Shown here piece by piece: positions 45,485 through 53,187 of a stretch of 64,000 bases of DNA (the first letter of the stretch is position 1; every line of letters starts with the position of its first letter). The stretch comes from SZUA-36 sp964650905 (lineage in GTDB: Bacteria; Pseudomonadota; Gammaproteobacteria; Xanthomonadales; SZUA-36), in NCBI GenBank assembly GCA_964650905.1, contig CAZYVH010000002.1, forward strand, positions 1 through 64,000, read 5' to 3'. Under the pieces are notes generated by a model, which was given only the letters and a program-made list of their open reading frames with translations, had not been told where the DNA came from and made no database searches. A program made the position numbers and the translations under genes.

Positions 45485-46865
45485 CCGTGTCCAGGTTATC
45501 GAACTTATGTACGATAAGCATGGCAAGTTCCAGCGCCTGTTCGTAATTGAGACGCGGATCGACCATGGATTTGTAGGCGCGTTGCAGATCAATTTCACGC
45601 AGGTTTCTTGCGCCACCGGTACATTCAGTGACGTTTTCACCGGTCAGTTCCAGATGGACGCCACCGAGGTGTGAGCTATTTTGATGGTGCAAATCGATCG
45701 CCAGTTCCGTTTCTTTCATGATGTTACGGAAACGACGGGTCTTGACACCCGAGGCAATGGTTTCAGTGTTGCCGTGCATCGGGTCGCAGACCCACAAAAC
45801 GGGTGACCCGCTGTCTTTGACCGCCCTGATCAATGGTGGCAATTGCGATTCAATCTGGCTGACACCCATGCGATGGATCAGAACCATGCGGCCGGGTTGT
45901 TTGTCCGGGTTCAGAACTTGCAGCAATTGCCGGATCTGAGTGGCACTGACGGACGGACCCACCTTGATACCGATCGGGTTGCTGATACCGCGGAAATATT
46001 CAACGTGCGCACCGTCCAGCGCGGTGGTGCGCATACCGATCCATGGAAAATGTGTTGACAGGTTGAACCAACCCGTCTGACGTGGCACCTTGCGCGTCAG
46101 CGCCTGTTCGTAGGGCAGGTGCAGGGCCTCGTGGGAGGTGAAAAACTCGACCCGCTTGACACTACCGGCCTTGCGACCTGATATCGTTTCCATAAAATTG
46201 ACCGAGCGGCCAATACTGTCGGCCAGGCGCTGAAATTCCACCGCCAGCGGTGAGTGTTCGACCCAACTGAGGTTCCAGTACTCGGGATGGTGCAGGTCAG
46301 CAAAGCCACCGTCCACCAGCGCCCGTACAAAATTCATCGTCATGGCTGAATTGGCATGTGCCCGCAACAAGCGGTTGGGGTCGGGTTGCCGGGACAACTC
46401 ATCAAATTGCAGCGAGTTCACCAAATCCCCCCGGTAACTGGGCAGGGTTACACCATTCTTTGTTTCGGTATCGGATGAACGTGGCTTGGCGTACTGACCG
46501 GCAAAACGCCCGACCCTGACCACCGGCTTCTGCAAGCCATGCACCAGTGTCAGGCCCATCTGCAACAACACCTTCAGACGGTTGGTTATGACCTCGGAAT
46601 TACACTCAACAAAATTCTCCGCGCAGTCACCCCCCTGTAGAAAAAACCGTTCACCCGCCTGCGCTTGCGCGATTTGCTCACGCAGGGAAAATATCTCCCA
46701 GGATGTGACCAGTGGCGGCATGGATGAGAGCCTGTCAAGCACCGTTTGCAAGGCTTGCACATCGGTATACGTCGCCTGTTGTGCCGCTGCACGCTCGTAC
46801 CATGATTGCGGGGTCCAGGTGTCTTCTTCACTGCTCATTTGGGTCATACTCATTTCTTTTGTCAT
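45477..46865 (-). CDS. 3-deoxy-7-phosphoheptulonate synthase, class II
   Basis: First enzyme of the shikimate pathway, joining phosphoenolpyruvate and erythrose 4-phosphate. The 462-residue length and the motifs FLQGGDCAENF, VRVGRFAGQYAKPRS, RVEFFTSHEALHLPYE and WVCDPMHGNT identify the plant/Mycobacterium-like class II type, not the E. coli AroFGH type. It starts 10 bases after dsbB and overlaps the M61 peptidase gene. Confidence 0.96.
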   Translation of the reverse strand: MTKEMSMTQMSSEEDTWTPQSWYERAAAQQATYTDVQALQTVLDRLSSMPPLVTSWEIFSLREQIAQAQAGERFFLQGGDCAENFVECNSEVITNRLKVLLQMGLTLVHGLQKPVVRVGRFAGQYAKPRSSDTETKNGVTLPSYRGDLVNSLQFDELSRQPDPNRLLRAHANSAMTMNFVRALVDGGFADLHHPEYWNLSWVEHSPLAVEFQRLADSIGRSVNFMETISGRKAGSVKRVEFFTSHEALHLPYEQALTRKVPRQTGWFNLSTHFPWIGMRTTALDGAHVEYFRGISNPIGIKVGPSVSATQIRQLLQVLNPDKQPGRMVLIHRMGVSQIESQLPPLIRAVKDSGSPVLWVCDPMHGNTETIASGVKTRRFRNIMKETELAIDLHHQNSSHLGGVHLELTGENVTECTGGARNLREIDLQRAYKSMVDPRLNYEQALELAMLIVHKFDNLDTDA

Positions 46866-46875
46866 CGTGTGTTTC

Positions 46876-47376
46876 TCAGGATTTCCTGTGCTGTCTTAAC
46901 GTCCACAGGACCAACAGGCCCAGACCGATGAACCAGGCCAGGGTCCACATCGGCATACTCAGACCCAGCCAGGACCATTTCTGCTGCGCACAACTGCCGG
47001 AACCCTTGAGTACCGATGCAAGCGCTTGGCTAAGTGGGAAATTTTCAAGCATGTAGTTGAGACCGGGACCACACTCGGGTACCTGGTCAGCAGGTAAATA
47101 TTGCATCCAAATGTGTCGTCCTGCAATCAGCGCGCCAAACAGGGCTCCAACCACGACCAGAGCTGCATAGACCCGCTGGCCGGTACGGGCAGGATTGTGC
47201 AGGGCTGCCAGCAATGCAAAACCACCCATCCAGAGAAATGCCAGACGTTGAAAAACGCAAAGCGGGCAAGGGTCAACATAATCGACGTGCTGTTTGTACA
47301 GGGCAAAACCCAGCAATGCCGAACAACTGATAAAAATCAGCAGGTTCCCTGTCCTGGGTGTCATTCTAAAGCTCAT
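46876..47376 (-). CDS. dsbB: disulfide bond formation protein DsbB
   Basis: Inner-membrane protein that reoxidises DsbA and passes electrons to quinone. The 166 residues give four membrane helices. The first periplasmic loop has the quinone-side pair CPLC (about 37-40) and the second loop has the two cysteines in PECGPGLNY and KGSGSCAQ. ATG at 47376 (MSFRMTPRTGN) follows GAGG at 5 bases; the open frame begins slightly upstream at a GTG. Confidence 0.94.
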   Translation of the reverse strand: MSFRMTPRTGNLLIFISCSALLGFALYKQHVDYVDPCPLCVFQRLAFLWMGGFALLAALHNPARTGQRVYAALVVVGALFGALIAGRHIWMQYLPADQVPECGPGLNYMLENFPLSQALASVLKGSGSCAQQKWSWLGLSMPMWTLAWFIGLGLLVLWTLRQHRKS

Positions 47377-47498
47377 TCTAACCTCGGCCACTTTGTTGAC
47401 ATATAACGGCTAACATTGCTTTCGCTGCTATAATTCAAGCAATTCGGACAAGCATATCGACAGTACCGTGATGAAAGCAACCCATACCACGATAAAAG

Positions 47499-47696
47499 CA
47501 CCGACGGGCACACAATTTGCTGGACGCCGGCGTGGATGTCGCCATCGCGACCGACTTCAACCCGGGTTCCGCGCCGAGTTTCCACCTGCCACTGGCTTTA
47601 TCAATTCCAGGCCAATGCCTGTTGTGGTCTGATCAAAGCCGGGTGCTGGCAAAAAAACCTGCCTGGAGGTCTCCGATCAAAGTAGCTGTTTATTGA
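47499..47696 (+). pseudogene. remnant of an imidazolonepropionase-like amidohydrolase (hutI)
   Basis: From 47517 the frame reads LLDAGVDVAIATDFNPGSAP, matching the conserved metal-site segment of HutI (DAGV-ALATDFNPGS). Homology fades after about 32 codons (FHLPLALSI), though the frame stays open to TGA at 47694. A stop lies just upstream (TAA near 47492) and no other part of hutI is present. This looks like a decayed fragment left between dsbB and feoA. Confidence 0.6.
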
Positions 47697-47739
47697 CCAG
47701 GATCATTTCTTTTCAATACAAATGTGCTTACAATGCATA

Positions 47740-47768
47740 TTGTTAATGAGAATAACTCTCATTAACAA
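47740..47768 (+). promoter_or_regulatory. Fur box upstream of feoAB
   Basis: A 29-base palindrome with perfect 12-base arms, TTGTTAATGAGA and TCTCATTAACAA, about a 5-base centre. Its core AATGAGAATAACTCTCATT (47745-47763) is a near-consensus Fur site. It ends 15 bases ahead of the feoA ATG, so iron-loaded Fur would block transcription or start there. Confidence 0.88.
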
Positions 47769-47783
47769 TACACGAGAAAGCTG

Positions 47784-48020
47784 ATGACACTTGCAGACCT
47801 GAAACCCGGTGACCGTGCAACACTCAGGGAAATCGATACCGAAGACCCGGGCGTGATCCGGCTGATGATCCTCGGCATGGTGGAAAACATCAAGGTCCGC
47901 CTGGAAAACGTCGCCATTGGTGGAGATCCGCTCGAAGTTGGTTTTTTTGGCAGTTCGGTCTCGGTCAGGAAAGAGCAGGCGCGTCACTTCAGGATCGACC
48001 GGATCACCGAAAGTGACTGA
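47784..48020 (+). CDS. feoA: ferrous iron transport protein A
   Basis: A 78-residue SH3-like protein that assists FeoB. It has the family pattern TLADLKPGDRATL, then RLMILGMVEN and VRKEQARHFRIDRI. It follows the Fur box and overlaps feoB by 8 bases (GTGACTGA). feoC is absent after feoB. Confidence 0.93.
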   Translation: MTLADLKPGDRATLREIDTEDPGVIRLMILGMVENIKVRLENVAIGGDPLEVGFFGSSVSVRKEQARHFRIDRITESD

Positions 48021-50166
48021 TAACGCAGAAGTAAAAATACCACTCAGCAAAATTGGAATCCGCCACAAACCGAGTGCTTCCATCGCGGTCATCGGTAATC
48101 CGAATGCCGGTAAGAGTACGCTTTTCAACCGTCTGACCGGTCTGCGACAGACGACCGCAAACTATCCTGGTGTAACGGTCGAGAAACACCAGGGTACGGT
48201 CCAACTACCCGACAGCGCGATCAATCTGATCGATTTACCCGGTATTTACAGCCTCGACGGCAACTCAGCCGATGAACGCATTGCCGTGGATGTCACGCTG
48301 GGTCGCGTGCCTGAGATGGGACGCCCCACCGGGTTACTGGTGGTGATCGATGCCACCCATATTTACCAGGGGCTTTACCTGCTCGAGCAACTGCTGGAAT
48401 TACAGCTACCGACCCTGGTCGCGCTGACGATGATGGACGCGGCAACTGCGGCAGGCATCAGGATTGATATTGCCAGGCTGCAACACGCACTGGGCGGTGT
48501 TCCGGTACACGCGGTCAGCAGCATCAGCGGTCAGGGTCTGGATGAACTGAAACAGTCACTCGCCGGTATTCATTCGGTTACACCCCCATTGATTCCCGGG
48601 TCCTGGCCCCAACTCAGTGAGACCGCCCACGAGATGGCATCGGACCTGGGAGAAGACTGGCAGCGGATTGACGTTATCCAGGCGTTGATGCGCACACCCC
48701 AGGCACTTGCAACGCGACTTGAGCAAAAACTTGGCGAAAAGCCCGTGTGCAGGGCGCGCGAGAGACTTTTTCATGGCGAACCACCGCAGGCTGCCGAGGC
48801 TCGCAACCGTTATGCGTGGGTCAGGCAGGTCATCAGCGAGGTACAGGAACAGGCACCCCTTTTTTTGAAACTGGGCGCCCGCCTGGCACGCTGGACCAAC
48901 CACCCGTGGCCCGCCACGATTTTATTTTTCGCTGTACTCATGCTGGTCTTCCAGGCCGTCTTTTCCTGGGCCACACCATTGATGGATGTGATCGACGGGG
49001 CCACGTCTGCCCTGGAGCACGGGGTTTTTGTCCTGCTTGGAAAAAATGCATTCAGCAGTTTCCTGGCCGACGGGGTCATAGCAGGTGTCGGCAGCGTCAT
49101 TATCTTCCTGCCACAGATATTGATACTGTTCCTGTTTATCATCGTCCTGGAAGACACCGGTTATCTGGCACGGACCTCGTTTTTGATGGACCGGGTCATG
49201 CGCTCTGTTGGTTTATCCGGCCAGTCGGTTATCCCGATGCTCTCCAGCTTCGCCTGCGCGGTTCCAGCGATTATGGCCACCCGTGTCATACCGGATCGCA
49301 AGGATCGCATTGCGACCATCCTCGCCGCACCGTTCATGACCTGTTCCGCGCGATTACCCATTTATGCATTGTTAATTGCAGCATTTATACCGGATCAGTC
49401 AGTGGGCTGGCTGAACCTGCAGGGTCTGGTGCTGATGGGGCTTTATATGCTGGGCATTGTTGGCGGGTTGAGCACGGCACTGTTGCTCAAATCAACCGCG
49501 CTTAGAGGGCCTAAACCCCGTTTTGTGCTGGCCCTGCCCGAGTTTCGCAAACCCAACCTGCAAACCGTCGCGATCAAGTTGTTTGATCGCGCCAGGGTAT
49601 TTTTAAAGCGCGCCGGTTCGATCATTGTCATCGTCGCCATCATCGTCTGGGTGCTGGCCTATTTCCCACGTATGGATCCGGACAGTTTCCAGCCGGGCAC
49701 CGGTCTGACGACGCACAGTAGCCGGCTTGAGACTGAGCATGCACGCTCGGCGGCACAGCTATCACAAAGCTGGCTGGGCCGCATGGGCCGTACCATTGAA
49801 CCCGTATTCAGACCGCTGGGCTGGGACTGGCGGGTATCGTCCGCGGTGATCGCGGGGTTCCCGGCACGTGAGGTTGTGGTCGCTGTCATGGGTACCATCT
49901 ACGCCGTTGGATCGGACACCGATAATCTCAGCCTGGGAGAAAAACTCAAGGCCGTGCGCTGGCCTGACGGCAATGAGATATTCACGCTTCCGATGGTGCT
50001 GGGCTTACTGGTGTTCTATGCCTGGTGCCTGCAATGCGCGGCGACCATCGCCATCATACGTCGCGAAACCAACAGCTGGCGCTGGCCTTTATTTGCCTGG
50101 ACCTATATGACCGCCATTGGCTATAGCGGCGCGCTGGTCATTTTTCAGGCGGGTAGTTTGATATAG
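48013..50166 (+). CDS. feoB: ferrous iron transport protein B
   Basis: Inner-membrane Fe(II) transporter of 717 residues. The N-terminal G domain has G1 GNPNAGKST (28-36), the switch I segment TTANYPGVTVE and G3 DLPGIYSL (74-81). The G4 motif, usually NxxD, reads TMMD (139-142), so the guanine-contacting Asn is replaced. After a helical guanine-dissociation-inhibitor domain come two gate regions with the conserved cysteines (LSSFACAVPAIMATR, FMTCSARLPIYALL). Start is GTG at 48013 (MTDNAEVK); the longer frame to 47917 overlaps feoA without homology. Confidence 0.96.
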   Translation: MTDNAEVKIPLSKIGIRHKPSASIAVIGNPNAGKSTLFNRLTGLRQTTANYPGVTVEKHQGTVQLPDSAINLIDLPGIYSLDGNSADERIAVDVTLGRVPEMGRPTGLLVVIDATHIYQGLYLLEQLLELQLPTLVALTMMDAATAAGIRIDIARLQHALGGVPVHAVSSISGQGLDELKQSLAGIHSVTPPLIPGSWPQLSETAHEMASDLGEDWQRIDVIQALMRTPQALATRLEQKLGEKPVCRARERLFHGEPPQAAEARNRYAWVRQVISEVQEQAPLFLKLGARLARWTNHPWPATILFFAVLMLVFQAVFSWATPLMDVIDGATSALEHGVFVLLGKNAFSSFLADGVIAGVGSVIIFLPQILILFLFIIVLEDTGYLARTSFLMDRVMRSVGLSGQSVIPMLSSFACAVPAIMATRVIPDRKDRIATILAAPFMTCSARLPIYALLIAAFIPDQSVGWLNLQGLVLMGLYMLGIVGGLSTALLLKSTALRGPKPRFVLALPEFRKPNLQTVAIKLFDRARVFLKRAGSIIVIVAIIVWVLAYFPRMDPDSFQPGTGLTTHSSRLETEHARSAAQLSQSWLGRMGRTIEPVFRPLGWDWRVSSAVIAGFPAREVVVAVMGTIYAVGSDTDNLSLGEKLKAVRWPDGNEIFTLPMVLGLLVFYAWCLQCAATIAIIRRETNSWRWPLFAWTYMTAIGYSGALVIFQAGSLI

Positions 50167-50335
50167 GCGCATATGAGATTTTATCGGATGAGATTGAACA
50201 TCACAGACTGCGGTATTCTGATATGTTGAGCAAACTCTGACTACAGCGAAACGCATTTGCACCGTGGTTACTTTGGTTGGCCATTATGACCATATTCTCG
50301 AGACGTGGGTTTCCACGATTTCATTAAATGACATG

Positions 50336-52225
50336 TCAATTATTTTGGTATCCGTCCAGGTGAAATATTCTGGCTAACTCAACTATCTTTGGCCACTGTC
50401 TGAAGGCATGACCCATCGGTGTTGCAAACTGAAGGAACTCATCAATAATAACAGAACTACCGGTGTTTAATAGTCGCATCAGTTCTTGCTTGTAGCTTTC
50501 CAATAATTGCCTGACACCTTTTAGATAAAGACGATGGTTTTTGACACTATGCAGGCTATTTTCCAGTTTGAATATTTCGTAAGTCAAATGGTCAATTGCA
50601 GTATCGCCAACATATTTTTTAACATCGGATCTGGCGCCGTTAACCAATCTTTCAACATGCTGCGCAAAATAATTGAGTCGCTCTATTTTACGGTCATACG
50701 GACAATTTTCAGCACAGTCACGCAGAATTTTTCTTAATATGAGTGAGGTGCTGACAGGTACAACGGTTTGCGCTTCTTGCGGATTCCACGTTCGTTGCGG
50801 ATCAGGCAAATGGGGCAATGCCCAATTGAATTGATAGGTTTGACTGCCGGGTTGCAGATAAGTCTTCATCTCGCCAAGAAACAAATCTTCGCTGCGGCCA
50901 ATTGGAATGGTTGGGATCGGCATGTCATCGGCAGCCAACCCGGCCATGGTGCTACAGACAAAAGGCAGGTACTTATTAAGGTTGTTACTTAGCGGCCCTC
51001 GCCAGCTTATTTGTTTGATGTTGCCCTGGTGCAAAACAGATTCCAAAAACGCTTCATGGTGTATAACGTCTTTTGGGTAGTTGAAAAATATATTCATTTG
51101 CCGGGAATGTTGGGCGCCTGCGATACAATTGGTCGTCAGGCCAACATAGTCTTTGTAACTGAATTCAAAAACATCAGTGCGTTTTAATTCTTGCCAGACA
51201 TCGGGGTCATCCAGGGATTTTTCGGAGCTTAATATACTGTCGATAACACTTCTGTTTAATTGTTCCAGGTGCGCCTGGAAAGGGTTGATTTCTTCCCTGG
51301 AAGTTGTTTTAAGCAGCTCATTCATTGCAGTAAAAGTAATGAAGCGGTCTTTTTCGGCCCGCAGGCAAACATTCCGCTTATTATCTATTTTGCTCATTGG
51401 CGAAATGATGCAGTCATCATCAAGCATGATCAGCGGTTTTTGATGGGTAAAAAGCTGAATGAAGTTTTTACCAATTCCATAGCTGCCTGCATCATCACCA
51501 TGTATCTCAGGATTTAATAACCATTGGATGGACTGGGCACATTCAGGGTTTTCCCGAGCACATTTATTGGCGAAATCAGCACGATTTTTTCTATCCCAAC
51601 AGTGAGCATCGATGTTGAGTTCCTGACAGAAAGATTTTACTATTTGATAGTTTTTGAGCCTGTTGTGTTGTTCCCGGGAATCGTCAACAAAGATGAACTC
51701 TGGTTTAGGCGAATAATCCCGCAGATAGGGTAAGGCACTATCCAACAGCCGACGCAATAATTGAGGACGATCACAACTGCCGATACCCAATACCCACTGA
51801 CGATCAGACCTGATCTGCAAAGGTACAGCCTTTGCCAGTAAATTTGTCTTGAATGTCTCAGCAGATAGCATCAGCCCCTTATCACTCATCGTCGTGATGA
51901 CTTTTTTCAGCTCAGCAACAAGCAATTCTGAAAGGTTAAAAATTTTCTTGATATGTTGTAGGTGCTGCTCACAGGTCCGAAATGAATCACATTCCAGTAG
52001 CAGATTTGCCATGCTGCTACTGACAATGAGCATCTTGTCCGTTCGCGGGTTAGCAACAAGTGCGGCGTCATGACTGACGAGGGAAATCGTGACATCATCC
52101 AATATCAACAAATCTTTCAGGGCTGTTTTTAACGGCTTATTCGCTGCCCCTGTTGAAAATGAATAGTTGAGGGTAAAATTACCTTTGCCCTGGTCCATGG
52201 ACGTGATTTCTTTATTCTCTGACAT
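50336..52225 (-). CDS. glycosyltransferase with N-terminal PqqD/RRE-like domain
   Basis: A 629-residue protein I cannot assign to a named family. Residues about 40-122 resemble the PqqD-like winged helix (RiPP recognition element): ISLVSHDAALVANPRTDKML, then MANLLLECDSFRTCEQHL and MSDKGLML. Residues about 145-275 look like a GT-A glycosyltransferase: VLGIGSCDRPQLLRRLLDS, FIFVDDS at 178-183 and the metal-binding triad in PLIMLDDDCIIS (269-271). The C-terminal third is helical and unmatched. No signal peptide or membrane helix. It is more AT-rich than feoB. The upstream region is shared with the divergent GT2 gene. Function unproven; peptide or surface glycosylation is inferred. Confidence 0.6.
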   Translation of the reverse strand: MSENKEITSMDQGKGNFTLNYSFSTGAANKPLKTALKDLLILDDVTISLVSHDAALVANPRTDKMLIVSSSMANLLLECDSFRTCEQHLQHIKKIFNLSELLVAELKKVITTMSDKGLMLSAETFKTNLLAKAVPLQIRSDRQWVLGIGSCDRPQLLRRLLDSALPYLRDYSPKPEFIFVDDSREQHNRLKNYQIVKSFCQELNIDAHCWDRKNRADFANKCARENPECAQSIQWLLNPEIHGDDAGSYGIGKNFIQLFTHQKPLIMLDDDCIISPMSKIDNKRNVCLRAEKDRFITFTAMNELLKTTSREEINPFQAHLEQLNRSVIDSILSSEKSLDDPDVWQELKRTDVFEFSYKDYVGLTTNCIAGAQHSRQMNIFFNYPKDVIHHEAFLESVLHQGNIKQISWRGPLSNNLNKYLPFVCSTMAGLAADDMPIPTIPIGRSEDLFLGEMKTYLQPGSQTYQFNWALPHLPDPQRTWNPQEAQTVVPVSTSLILRKILRDCAENCPYDRKIERLNYFAQHVERLVNGARSDVKKYVGDTAIDHLTYEIFKLENSLHSVKNHRLYLKGVRQLLESYKQELMRLLNTGSSVIIDEFLQFATPMGHAFRQWPKIVELARIFHLDGYQNN

Positions 52226-52353
52226 TTTATTTTCGAATATTCTCCCGCAGTTGGTAAAGGATAGTAATTGTATTTGCTAGTGTACGGGAAAAGTCAACGG
52301 CCGTGTTCAATTGATGAATGACCGGGTATTGTATTGATAATTGCGGAAGTTCC

Positions 52354-53166
52354 ATGAATGAAACCCCACGTGTAGTCGCTATTCTTGCTGTTCGTAACGA
52401 AAGCCTCTATATCCGCACTGTCATCGAGCATCTGATCGCGGAAGGGCTTAGTTGTGTCGTGATTGATAACCAGTCTGATGACGATACTGTTGCCATATGC
52501 CGTGAATATTATCCAGACCATGTATTGGCGATTGAGAGTATTCCTTATCCGGGATACTACAACTGGCAGGCTATTCTTGCGCGTAAGGATGAATTACGAA
52601 AAAGCATTGCAGCGGATTGGACCATTCATCATGACGCGGATGAAATCATGCACAGCAATCGCGCTGGAGAATCTCTGGTCGAGGCAATCGCACGGGTGAA
52701 TGATGAAGGCTACAACGCCATTAACTTCGATGAATTTGTATTTATTCACGAGAATGATCTGGCGAGTTACGAAGGCCATAATTACTATCAGGACATGCAC
52801 CATTACTATTATTTTCAGCCCAGGGTAAAACATCCGCGTTTGGTGCGTGCATACAGCAAGGGCGTTCAGGGTAACATTGCCTCGTCCGGTGGTCATAAAC
52901 CCAGCGGCAACGACATACGCATCTATCCCGAACGCATGGTATTGCGTCACTATGTCTGTCTCAGCAAAGCACACGCAATCAGCAAGTATGGCAAACGGAT
53001 ATATTCTGAAGAAGAACTAAAAATGGGTTGGCATTACAATCGGGTGGGCGTTGAGGCCGATCAATATAGTGCCCCGGCCGCAGGCAAACTTGGCGTGCTT
53101 GGCGATGACCTGCGCAGACTGGATTACAGTCAGCCCTACGACAAACACTATTGGCAGTGGGTGTAA
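52354..53166 (+). CDS. family 2 glycosyltransferase
   Basis: A 270-residue GT-A protein. It opens with the nucleotide-binding strand VVAILAVRNESLYIRTVIEHL (by its ends), then VVIDNQSDDDT and the metal-binding DxD in HHDADEIMHSN. The second half holds HYYYFQPRVKHPRLVR and many Tyr and His, typical of the DUF616/GT2-like set that decorates cell-surface glycans. ATG at 52354 was chosen because GGAAG lies 5 bases upstream and the homology starts there. No membrane segments. Confidence 0.8.
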   Translation: MNETPRVVAILAVRNESLYIRTVIEHLIAEGLSCVVIDNQSDDDTVAICREYYPDHVLAIESIPYPGYYNWQAILARKDELRKSIAADWTIHHDADEIMHSNRAGESLVEAIARVNDEGYNAINFDEFVFIHENDLASYEGHNYYQDMHHYYYFQPRVKHPRLVRAYSKGVQGNIASSGGHKPSGNDIRIYPERMVLRHYVCLSKAHAISKYGKRIYSEEELKMGWHYNRVGVEADQYSAPAAGKLGVLGDDLRRLDYSQPYDKHYWQWV

Positions 53167-53187
53167 TGGACGCGTGAGGGTCGCCCA

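Noticed and set aside
50173..50229. Possible feoC after feoB
   Set aside because: The only frame is 18 codons and lacks the FeoC winged-helix or cysteine pattern.
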